Part shown: positions 57,801 to 64,000 of the stretch, in pieces
How positions within the stretch are numbered: the stretch's first letter is position 1
Layout of the letters: every line of letters starts with the position of its first letter
From: Embiotoca jacksoni
Taxonomy: Eukaryota; Chordata; Actinopteri; Embiotocidae
Length of the DNA: 64,000 nucleotides
Assembly: GCA_022577435.1 (NCBI GenBank)
Contig: JAKOON010000068.1
Location: 1,253,488-1,317,487, forward strand
Reading direction: 5' to 3'
Made by a program: the position numbers and the translations under genes
The notes under the pieces: model-generated
Database searches by the model: none
Told to the model about the DNA's origin: nothing
Seen by the model: the letters and a program-made list of their open reading frames with translations, nothing else

Positions 57801-59176
57801 ACTGCACTATGTGGTCCTAATCACTGTTTCTCTCTCAGGAGGCTGGCCAAATCCACACTGCTGCTGATCCCCCTGTTTGGGATCCACTACGTGGTCTTCG
57901 TATCGTTCAGTGAATCCATCGCAGAAGATTATAAAATATTTTTCGACCTGGCCCTCGGATCCTTTCAGGTGTATTATTAGTCCTTCGTTATAGTCACCGT
58001 TTCAAACTCCTGGTTTTACCCTGCTGTTGTTTCTTTCAGGGTCTGGTGGTGGCAATTCTCTACTGTTTCCTAAACAGCGAGGTAAGTTCTCATTATGTGA
58101 AACAACATTTTCATCTCGCAATTTTTAATAAGCGAAACTGAGTAAACAAGTCGAGCAGCACCGAGCATCCATTTGCATGAAACATCGTGTTCCTTTTTGT
58201 TTGATTGTCAGGAGGCCCAATAATGAAGCCTTTAAAACAAAAATGCGTCTGCAGTCGGCTGATAAAGGTTCTCGGTTAAGAATAGCTGCATTTCAACGTG
58301 TGTTTGGTGGAAATGTTTAATCAGTGGTAAATTACTTGTGCAGTTTGTGGAGTTAAAATATGTGTCTTAATTACATCAGTCTTTTTTTCTTTAATTAAAA
58401 ATATTTCTAATCAGCAGTGCCAAAACATGTTCATATTTGAAAATATATAACATTCATCTGCATTTTTTTATGTTCTTATTATATCAAAGTAATCAATGAA
58501 GTAAAAGTCACCTTCATTTGAACATACAAAAAGTTTGCCCTAATTCACAAAATAAGAAACGTAAAATTAAGAACGAGTCAAGGCGGACCCTTGATGCTCC
58601 ACCACTTGTTTTTCCCCCCAAAGTGAGGACATGAAATGTTTGCCGGTCTTTTGATCCGCTCCCATTTGCCCCTTTTTAAATTTATCGTTACTACAAACTC
58701 AACACTTACCTGTATTTGTTTCAAATTAAGAGTCCTGTTTTTGTTTTGTTTTTTCATTTCTTAACAAGGCTTTTATTGTGAAACATTTGCAGGAACATGT
58801 TGTAACTTTAATCCAGGACAACCATGTAAAAATAGCGTGATTATATTGTCGGAAAAGTCCACGATTGGCTATTGTATGTAAACTTGTCACCACAGTAACG
58901 GTGATTACTCAACCGCTTCGGTACAAAGAGCAACAACACCCCCGAAGTGGACATATGCATTCATAACATTGAAATGTTTTTTTTTTGTACCTGTTCCTTC
59001 AGGTTCAAGGTGAGCTGAAGAGAAAGTGGCGGAGCGTCTGTCTGAACTGCCATCTGAGCAGAAATCACCACTTCAACAACACCTTCGCCTCCAGGAACGG
59101 ATCGGAGAACACGGCGCAGTCCCACCGCAACTCCCGAACCCAGTCCATCCTGCAGTCCGAGACCACGGTGCTGTGA
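29495..59176 (+). CDS. vipr2: Vasoactive intestinal peptide receptor 2 (VPAC2), complete
   Basis: A secretin-family (class B) GPCR that binds VIP and PACAP and signals mainly through Gs and cAMP at the plasma membrane. Thirteen coding exons, listed separately, join in frame with GT-AG introns into 437 codons plus TGA; human VIPR2 has about 438. A hydrophobic signal sequence covers roughly residues 1-20. The hormone-binding ectodomain has the six conserved cysteines (38, 56 or 65, 79, 97 and 113 among those visible) and N-glycosylation sequons at N92, N96 and N108. Seven membrane segments follow from about residue 122. Family signatures include KLHCTRNYIHLNLF, FFWLLVEGLYLHTLL, AKSTLLLIPLFGIHY and QGLVVAILYCFLNSEV. 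The tail ends QSILQSETTVL, like the human QSFLQTETSVI, which favours VIPR2 over VIPR1 or PAC1. The first intron is 11.8 kb. Confidence 0.96.
31018..31513 (+). mobile_element. Non-autonomous element with long inverted termini, copy 1
   Basis: Left 31075-31130 (CGTGAGATAGTCACGCTTTG, GGCCGTCGAGGCGTGAAAG) is an imperfect reverse complement of right 31400-31455 (ACGCCTTGACGGCCCAAAGC, GTGGTTATCTC), about 80% or better over roughly 50 bp. A further outer motif, GTGTCTATTTC and CGTGATACCGGG, follows on the right. No transposase frame inside, consistent with a MITE. Confidence 0.75.
34490..34856 (-). mobile_element. Non-autonomous element with inverted termini, copy 2
   Basis: Related to the copy at 31018 but with its interior reversed: TTCCAGGAGGTAAC here matches CACCTCCTGGATTC there. 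Left CCACGCTTTGGAGCCATCTA and right AGCGTAAGGCGTGACTATCT are the inverted termini; the right outer end CGTGTCTATTTCACG, CCGTGATACCCGG is well preserved. Confidence 0.75.
36440..36872 (+). mobile_element. LINE 3' fragment (L2/Rex-like) with reverse transcriptase tail
   Basis: GATACAGGAGATCATTCCTG and CCCACTGCAATAAGACTGTA translate as the RYRRSFLPTAIRLYN motif that ends many fish LINE ORF2 proteins; an AT-rich 3' UTR follows, then CCCCTCGGGGATTAATAAAG and a (CTAC)n tail. A 19-bp unit is present three times at 36485-36541, which breaks the frame. Only the last few per cent of a LINE is present. Confidence 0.75.
36485..36541 (+). repeat. Triplicated 19-bp unit
   Basis: Three consecutive copies of AGATACAGGAGATCATTCC (the first with one A for G change). 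Nineteen is not a multiple of three. Confidence 0.95.
37435..37745 (-). repeat. Dispersed element, family A copy 5
   Basis: Reverse copy: GGCCTGTCAATCAAACCAGA, ACCTAATAAGAAGGAGTGAC, GAAGTTGAATGGGAGTCTAT, GGTATTGCAGC, and the TTTATATACCG head end. Confidence 0.85.
37775..38105 (-). repeat. Dispersed element, family A copy 6
   Basis: Second reverse copy directly after the previous one: ATGTCAATCAACACAGACC, GGACCACCG, CCTAGTGGCCGTCAGTGG, TATTGCACATTAAGGCACTT. More diverged. Confidence 0.75.
39318..39905 (+). repeat. Dispersed element, family A copy 7 (longest)
   Basis: Forward copy from GGATATAAAAGTG through GAGTGCCACCAGAGGTCGGC, GTTTGATTGACAGGCCTCTG, TTGGGCGGGGTGTAGTGTCC, CCAAATATGGTCACTTCTGG, CAAGATGGCGACGGCC and the GGGTGACGTCGCTGCTGGTC end. 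Best guide here to the full element of about 550-590 bp. Confidence 0.88.
40391..40438 (+). repeat. (CA)n microsatellite
   Basis: About 24 AC units in vipr2 intron 1. Confidence 0.96.
40562..40611 (+). repeat. (CA)n microsatellite
   Basis: About 25 CA units, 123 bases after the previous array and in the same orientation. Confidence 0.96.
41394..41499 (+). CDS. vipr2: vipr2 coding exon 2: ectodomain
   Basis: Residues 18-52, with HPTCNFLLEVERDQTECVKR, aligning with the N-terminal helix of the VIPR2 hormone-binding domain (human HPECRFHLEIQEEETKC). Acceptor CTCTGCAG, donor GTCTCA, phase 1 at the 3' end. Confidence 0.93.
41500..44407. other. vipr2 intron 2
   Basis: No exon recognised. Contains a C/T-rich tract at 43305-43365; otherwise AT-rich with nothing identifiable. 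Confidence 0.7.
43305..43365 (+). repeat. Polypyrimidine C-rich tract
   Basis: About 60 bases almost entirely C and T, with repeated CCCTCC units; G-rich on the minus strand. Confidence 0.9.
44408..44521 (+). CDS. vipr2: vipr2 coding exon 3: ectodomain
   Basis: Residues 53-90, including GTWDKIACWEWAESGETVTI and PCPRV. The W-D-x-I-x-C-W and PCP motifs are hallmarks of class B receptor ectodomains. Acceptor TTGACAG, donor GTAGGC. Confidence 0.96.
45107..45154 (+). repeat. (GT)n microsatellite
   Basis: About 24 GT units in vipr2 intron 3. Confidence 0.96.
47385..47620 (+). repeat. Dispersed element, family A copy 8
   Basis: Forward copy ending at TTTTCTGGAGGT, lacking the GC-rich tail; nearly identical in its core to the copies at 5551 and 17868. 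The minus-strand frame of 65 codons repeats the one at 5609. Confidence 0.9.
47677..47768 (+). CDS. vipr2: vipr2 coding exon 4: ectodomain end
   Basis: Residues 91-121, GNISRNCTSAGWSEVFPNIT then SVCGSDTSQDK, carrying two cysteines and three N-glycosylation sequons. The donor is a weak GTGCAG; it is chosen because it reproduces the human phase-0 boundary before the first membrane helix. Confidence 0.94.
48019..48096 (+). repeat. (GT)n microsatellite
   Basis: About 39 GT units, 250 bases after vipr2 exon 4. Confidence 0.97.
48499..48535 (+). repeat. (AC)n microsatellite
   Basis: About 18 AC units, opposite in orientation to the GT array at 48019. Confidence 0.95.
49445..49570 (+). mobile_element. 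Fragment of the fish repeat seen at 12941
   Basis: AACCCTGTTTTCAAAAAGGT, ATTTACAAATCATGTGAAAT and AAGACAACATATTGTGAAAC follow the same order as the 12941 copy, in the same orientation. Confidence 0.6.
51618..51715 (+). CDS. vipr2: vipr2 coding exon 5: TM1
   Basis: Residues 122-153, LVFYVVVQTLYTLGHSLSLI continuing through ALTTGSSILCLF; first membrane helix, matching human TLGYSVSLMSLATGSIILCLF. Acceptor CCTGCAG, donor GTACGA. Confidence 0.96.
52122..52254 (+). CDS. vipr2: vipr2 coding exon 6: TM2
   Basis: Residues 154-198. Starts with the class B signature RKLHCTRNYIHLNLFFSF and the VKDD motif at the extracellular end of TM2, then a variable first extracellular loop. Acceptor GGCTGCAG, donor GTGAGT. 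Confidence 0.97.
52811..52961 (+). CDS. vipr2: vipr2 coding exon 7: TM3-TM4
   Basis: Residues 199-248. VGCKASLVFFQYFIMANFFW contains the TM3 cysteine that pairs with the second extracellular loop; LLVEGLYLHTLL follows. Acceptor CCTTCAG, donor GTACGC. Confidence 0.97.
53545..53605 (+). CDS. vipr2: vipr2 coding exon 8: TM4
   Basis: Residues 249-268, GIPTAFVSAWVLTRIYLEDT, the end of TM4 running into the second extracellular loop. Acceptor TTTGCAG, donor GTGAGT. Confidence 0.95.
54369..54438 (+). CDS. vipr2: vipr2 coding exon 9: ECL2 and TM5 start
   Basis: Residues 269-292, split Gly then CWERNDNPIPNWVINGPIGF and SIM. The cysteine-tryptophan pair is the conserved second-loop motif. Acceptor CCGTAG, donor GTAGGT. 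Confidence 0.95.
54797..54825 (+). repeat. A run followed by (AT)n
   Basis: Poly-A then about 11 AT/TA units in vipr2 intron 9. Confidence 0.85.
55683..55820 (+). repeat. Repeat fragment with CCACCAGGGGGCGATC motif
   Basis: GAGCGGGGCTTATGAC, CGGCCACCAGGGGGCGATCG, TTGGCTTCACTTCGCAG and GCTGTCATGCC in order resemble a common fish dispersed repeat. No matching copy elsewhere in this window. Confidence 0.5.
56191..56282 (+). CDS. vipr2: vipr2 coding exon 10: TM5-ICL3
   Basis: Residues 293-322, VNFIQFISIIRILVQKLRCP then DVGGNDQSQY; matches the third intracellular loop of human VIPR2 closely (LTSPDVGGNDQSQYKRL). The acceptor ends in AAAAAAG after a pyrimidine stretch; donor GTATAT. Confidence 0.96.
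56283..57838. other. vipr2 intron 10
   Basis: Non-coding; right third is a family A copy that ends about 50 bases before exon 11. The left part shows nothing identifiable. Confidence 0.7.
57325..57790 (+). repeat. Dispersed element, family A copy 9
   Basis: Forward copy with GAGTGCCACTAGAGGTCGGC, GTTTGATTGACAGGCCTGTG, GGTGGGCGGGACGTAGT, and end GGCGGGTGACGTCACTGCGG. Confidence 0.87.
57839..57968 (+). CDS. vipr2: vipr2 coding exon 11: TM6
   Basis: Residues 323-366, RRLAKSTLLLIPLFGIHYVV, then the third extracellular loop and LALGSFQ entering TM7. The acceptor (TCTCTCAG) lies only about 50 nt downstream of a dispersed repeat copy. Confidence 0.96.
58040..58081 (+). CDS. vipr2: vipr2 coding exon 12: TM7
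   Basis: Fourteen codons, residues 367-380, GLVVAILYCFLNSE, the conserved TM7 end of class B GPCRs. Too short to stand out alone, but flanked by TTTCAG and GTAAGT and phase 0 on both sides. The preceding intron is only 71 nt. Confidence 0.96.
58082..59002. other. vipr2 intron 12
   Basis: AT-rich, with no identifiable feature apart from the splice sites. Confidence 0.7.
59003..59176 (+). CDS. vipr2: vipr2 coding exon 13: C-terminal tail and stop
   Basis: Residues 381-437 and TGA. VQGELKRKWRS is the conserved helix 8 region; a Ser/Asn-rich tail follows, ending SILQSETTVL, which could act as a PDZ-type terminus. Acceptor CCTTCAG. Confidence 0.97.
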   Translation, partial: VQGELKRKWRSVCLNCHLSRNHHFNNTFASRNGSENTAQSHRNSRTQSILQSETTVL

Positions 59177-60120
59177 CAGCCCGGAGGGTCGAGTAGTTAC
59201 TCCAAATTTATGAAAGAAAAACAACGAACCCTGAGAGGAAGCAGCGCGCGGGTGGAACCTGCACATCGGTTTTTTTGGTTTTAGCTTTACGAATCTCTGC
59301 GAGCCTTCGACTGTCCGTGAAGCGGACCTGAAGCTGTTCCGGCCGGTCTTTAAGGTGCGTTTGTGTTTCGCTACTAACAAAGAGCCATTTTTCTTCGCTG
59401 TTGGCCACACGAGCCGAGAAAAAACAGGCGGTCCGCGACTTTCTGTTCCCGACTGTGTTTCCGGGAGCTGCGCGCACGGTCGAGGTATACAATCTACGTA
59501 CTTGAATGTTGCATGCATGTTGAATTCTGTATTTTTTTTCAAGAAATATGTGAATAGAAACGTCGACATCCTGGTGCTGTAGATTGGACAGACATTTTTT
59601 TTCATAACCGTCCTCGCCCATTTTTTTTTTCTTTACCAAAACGAGATCACCGTTTCAGTATGCAGATGTTTGTATACCGCTAGTGTGTACTGACATGTAA
59701 GTGCACTATTTTTGTGTTGTTTGGTTTGGAGAGCAATCGACGAGCAACTTATTTTATTGTTTAATTTATTACGACCTGATTAGGCAAAGAAAAATCAAGT
59801 GGGTGACTTTTAAAAGAACTGGTTGTTTGAGGTTCCCGAATTCAGGTTTCATTCAAACAAACAGCAGAAGCAACGGCGACTTATGGTGAGAAACTGAGTC
59901 AGCGGTTTTCAAACTATGCTACATTTTCATCGCAGCTTAGCAGCATTTAGTTTTATTTATTTTATTTTTTTTTTTGCAAGTATGCAGGGGAACGTGCACC
60001 CAAGCATTTAATATACGTAAAAACCACCGCTGAGAATCATTCATGAATGCATTTCAAGCACATGAACTCAGATTGTTTGTGTTTATGGTGAATAAACCGT
60101 GTACATACAGCGTTGTTTAG
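59177..60120 (+). other. vipr2: vipr2 3' untranslated region (inferred)
   Basis: Non-coding sequence after the vipr2 stop with no competing gene on either strand. The first canonical AATAAA that fits is at 60091-60096, followed within 25 nt by a GT-rich stretch. The end position is approximate, and a longer form is possible. Confidence 0.5.
60091..60096 (+). terminator. Candidate vipr2 polyadenylation signal
   Basis: AATAAA about 0.9 kb after the vipr2 stop, followed by TG-rich sequence. A second AATAAA at 60929-60934 is an alternative. Confidence 0.45.
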
Positions 60121-63100
60121 AGTCCAAATCCACAAGACTGTATGATTTTTTTTTTTTTAAATGTACATTTACTGAACTGCTGTCATCGAGAAGTGCTGTT
60201 GCATGTTGCAAAACTCTTTATCTGGTTTTATACACTGTGCTCGGTGATCTTCTGTAAAGTGGGGAATGCAAGGGCTCCGACTGAAGGTGTCATTTTATTT
60301 TTCAAAGTGATTATCCACCAGGAGCTTGTGTTGAGATCGGTGGAACTTGATTTTATCGACCACCGCAGCTGACATATCCAAGGCGGCTTTTGTTGTAGTT
60401 TCTGCTCGGAGAGTAAAGGAGATTTATTTCACCAATTTATAATCTTCTATTTGAACAGATTTGAGTTTGCAGCGGGAAGCCAGTGTGGGATGCAGTATTG
60501 TGAACGGATATCTTTGGGTTTCCTTAAAACCCTGAATACAAAGTAATGAAACAAATTCCTCAGTTTAACCTCTTGAAATGGAGGTTTGTGCCGATTTGTT
60601 TATTACCACCCACTAATGAGATTTTTGATCGCTGCCGCCCACAACAGTCGGAAAATCCTCTGCAAATGCAAATACCCAACTGTTCAGAAAGCCAAATCTT
60701 GAAAGACTTGGACTGAAAACAAACAGTCCTCAAAGGCATTCATATCATTGATGCTACGTGGGGAAAAAAAAAAAAAAAAAAGCGAGTGCACAAGTGGGAA
60801 GAAATTCGAGGTTTCCTGTTCTGTTCAGATGCACTTTTATTTTAAAAAAAATGCAGAAAATAACAACACGAATACAGGATAAAACTTCCAAAAATACATA
60901 TTTACAAATGCATGTGATGCACCAGGTGAATAAAATCACATTTATATTATAAAAGTCTGATTCAAAAACACATTTTCATTTTCTCCAGCAGAAGCGTCTC
61001 TGGCCAGTCAGTCGCTGGTGGATGAAGGTAAATACAAGTAAATAACAGCTGTTTTGCTTACAAACGGGAGTAATATTGGTTTTTATTCATGCAACAGTCG
61101 CATGATATTCTCAGTGTTGGACTTTTGTCATTGCTGTTGGTTAATGGCTGTCAACGTGTCATTTTCTTCTAGTCTTTGATGTAAAATTTGTTAAGAAATG
61201 AAAAAAGGAAACGCTTGCTTTTGTTGTATTTAATCGTCGCCACGAGATGAAAATTTCTGTTGACACTTGACTTAAGGCATACAGAATAAAAGTTTATTTT
61301 TAGTAATCGCTTAATCACACATAATCTAAAGGGACCAAAGCCATTTAATGTCCTGAATAAGTGCCACAATTTCCATTTTTAATTTTAATCTTATTTTTTA
61401 AAATGACCACAATAATGACAAATCAGAATTTTGTTTTTTGGTTGTTGTTGTTTTGTTTTTTTAAACCAAACCACCATCCTAAATCACCGTTCATTAAATA
61501 AGAGCCGGACTTCACTGTGCCTTTAAAGATGTTAAAAAATTGGTCTAAACTAAATAAACAATGAATTTTTAGTTATTGTCCATCAACTGTAATGTAAAGA
61601 GTTTGAGGAGCAAAGTTTTAAGAAATCCCTTGATTATAAAGATACAGCTGAGTATCATCAGCGTACAGTAACATCTGACATTACTATTAAACTGTTACCG
61701 TGCATATTAACTGAGGAAATAATACAGCAGCTGTGATGAAACCTTATTGAACACCACATTTCAGACGATCTGAAGAGAAAACTATATCTTCTTACAAGAG
61801 AATTGGATTAATACGTACCGTTAAGTCTTTTTGTTTTGAGTCCTAAATTTTGTTTGTTACTGTTTGCTACCGTATTTTCGAGGGCTAATCGCCCGTGAAC
61901 CGTAAAAAGCACCAAGAAGTGCACAAAGCAGGGCGTAGCTATAACCTTTGTGAGTACATTTTCCAAGTTTTGTCACCCACGTTTTTGTAAATCTATTAGC
62001 GTACATTTTTGATCGACCCTCGTACGTTATTGGAGCCAGAAAACCATTATTGTTGGCACAATTGCTGGAGGCAGCCAACCACGGCCAAGTGTTAACATGC
62101 CGAGAAAAAAATTAATCAAACACTTCAAAAACTAAAAATGTTCCTCTTCAAGGCATAATCTAAGATATTCAGTTTTTGTAGTAATATTAATACTTATCTA
62201 CAGCTTTAGTTGTGGTTCGTTATGGGTATTAAATTATGGGTGTAGCTGTCATGTAAATGGTCCATAAAAAGGAAAGAAAACTATTTCAAACTTGAAAAGT
62301 TGGAAACGCAATGATTTTACAGTTTTTCTTAAATCTGCTTAATTGTCAATCATTTATACGAGATATTAAACATTTTTTAGATATAAAGAAAATAGCTGTT
62401 GGGAAGCTCCACAGTGGAGCTGTATGCCTTAAGAAAAGTGTTACCAAATCGCTCAGATGTCACCGTGTTGCTCGTTGTGTATCGTTGGACGTCTGTGCGA
62501 CTGCAAACGCCGCACAGCACTCACAGTGTTGACTCGTTGGGTGATGTTATATTTAATTCATATTTAATGTCGACCGACACGATGCTGAGTATCGTGTCTT
62601 TATGGAACACGTGTATTTGTATTGAGACACCATGAATGTCATGCAAAAGATGATTGATAAAGGCTAACTTTGTAAGCACTGCGCGCTGTGAATATGATTT
62701 TGCATTTTATTACCCTGTTGGTTTTTTTCAGAAGTCTGTCCAGCTTCGGACATTTGGGGGAAATTCTGTTTTTTGCGCCGGTTGAAAAAGGAGCCGTGTT
62801 TTATTTCATTTTAATAATTGATTTTATACTCTTACAATCGTGAGGATAATTCGCGATTTCCGCGTCTGTTCGTATTCAGATACAAAATTTGAGACGACGG
62901 CCGACCGTCTGCGCAGCACGCCGACTGCAGTAATTCTTTATGGTTGTACGGTATTCCACATTTTTGGCCTTTTTTATTGTTAAGCAGTTGCACGCACAAT
63001 CTTTTTTGGGTTTTTTGCTTCAAAGCAGAAGAGTTCAAACAACAAAAGTGAGTTTGAGCCTGCAGCTGTTGGCAGGAAGCGTGAATTAGCCTTTGATTTC

Positions 63101-63659
63101 ATCTGTAAACAACCCTGAAACCTTTCTTGGCTGTATAATCGTTCAAAAGAAGCTTTTTAAATGTCTTCAAATAGACTTCCAGCTTTCATGTTTTTAATTA
63201 TGGGTTTTTTTGCCAACATTTTTTTTGCGTGTTTTACAAGCACACCGGAAAAGCATTTACAAGCATAGAAAAATCAACCTGCTGGTGCGTAATATTCCCG
63301 TTCTATTTCTGAAGACCTTCATCGTTCTGGGTGGAAAAAACAATGAGTTTCTTTCCCATTTTGCATCCTTCTCCTGGATGATGATGCCAATGAGGCTGAT
63401 TTCACTCATCACATAAGAGCGTAAACAGCATGAAGACACCAAAGCGCCGTAATTTATCTGATTCTGAATGCCGAGCGTTGATTCATGTCACTGAACTGCA
63501 AAAAACACTCGTTGAAAATGTGGAAATTGTATTACGAATTTTGTCTTTCGGCCTTAATTTGTTCCATAAACTGAAAAAAAATTAAAAAAGGATGAAATCT
63601 TGTTTATCAATTAAAGTAAAGAGAGACTCACTCATGGACATCATACAATAAAATTAAGC
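60121..63659. other. Intergenic region downstream of vipr2
   Basis: AT-rich with no recognised gene on either strand. Contains an A run at 60763-60781 and one member of a weak three-copy family near 61885-61990. Confidence 0.6.
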
Positions 63660-64000
63660 GATTTAGTTTTTTTGGCCGGCGCCATCTTGTAGTTCGGAGC
63701 GGTTTGGAGCAGGAAGTGACCATATTTGGACAAGCTGGGGAGGAGCTGAGGGGTGGATCCGACTCAAACCCAGAGGACACTACATCCGCCCACCTACAGC
63801 CAAGACCTGACTGCACCATAGGCCTGTCAATCAAACTTAACACTTTTTGATGCCTAATATCTAATTAATAATGGGGTTATTTTCAGGATTGCCAGAAAAC
63901 TAATAATAAGGAGTGACTTTAGTGAATGACACCATAATGACTTTTGGATGACATTTATTGACTTTTGAGAGAAGTTGAACAGGAGGATTTTTGGAGCCAA
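63660..64000 (-). repeat. Dispersed element, family A copy 10, cut by window end
   Basis: Reverse copy: GGCGCCATCTTG, AGGAAGTGACCATATTTGGA, GACACTACATCCGCCCACC, AGGCCTGTCAATCAAAC, CTAATAATAAGGAGTGAC, up to TTTTTGGAGCCAA at the edge. Confidence 0.88.

Noticed and set aside
58961..59639. Minus-strand frames of 214 and 143 codons over the vipr2 last exon
   Set aside because: Antisense shadow of vipr2 exon 13 and its 3' UTR; the plus strand has the unmistakable receptor tail.

Overview
This window is intron-rich vertebrate nuclear DNA, almost certainly from a teleost fish. The evidence is two vertebrate multi-exon genes with fish-like proteins, dense (GT)n/(CA)n microsatellites, and dispersed repeats of kinds common in teleost, probably percomorph, genomes. 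I see no prokaryotic features, CRISPR array, tRNA or rRNA.

Two genes lie head to head. On the minus strand, 2622..25104 (plus a probable non-coding first exon near 26342..26575) is the 5' two thirds of an extended synaptotagmin-2 gene (esyt2). Thirteen coding exons join without a frame break into 487 codons: N-terminal membrane hairpin, SMP lipid-transfer domain, C2A and the start of C2B. The rest lies beyond the left edge. On the plus strand, 29495..59176 is a complete class B GPCR gene, vasoactive intestinal peptide receptor 2 (vipr2). Its thirteen coding exons join into 437 codons plus a stop; human VIPR2 is about 438 residues. The pair matches human 7q36.3, where ESYT2 and VIPR2 flank WDR60/DYNC2I1; I see no WDR60 exon between them here. 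They work in different processes (ER-plasma membrane lipid transfer; VIP/PACAP signalling through Gs), so this is inherited neighbourhood rather than a pathway cluster.

Layout: 1-2.6 kb, esyt2 intron with low-complexity runs; 2.6-15.2 kb, esyt2 coding exons 13 to 2; 15.2-24.7 kb, a 9.5-kb esyt2 intron full of repeats; 24.7-26.6 kb, first coding exon, inferred 5' exon and CpG-rich promoter; 26.6-29.5 kb, intergenic; 29.5-41.4 kb, vipr2 exon 1 and its 11.8-kb intron 1, with a pair of inverted-terminal-repeat elements and a LINE tail; 41.4-59.2 kb, the remaining vipr2 exons; 59.2-60.1 kb, the vipr2 3' UTR; 60.1-64 kb, intergenic with a repeat copy cut by the right edge.

The strongest non-gene signals are a family of at least ten copies of a short non-coding element, some nearly identical; two related elements with long, internally duplicated inverted termini; a 100-nt esyt2 intron that is about 60% CA repeat; and an inferred esyt2 upstream ORF whose stop overlaps the main start. 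I found no clearly new biological system and do not claim one.
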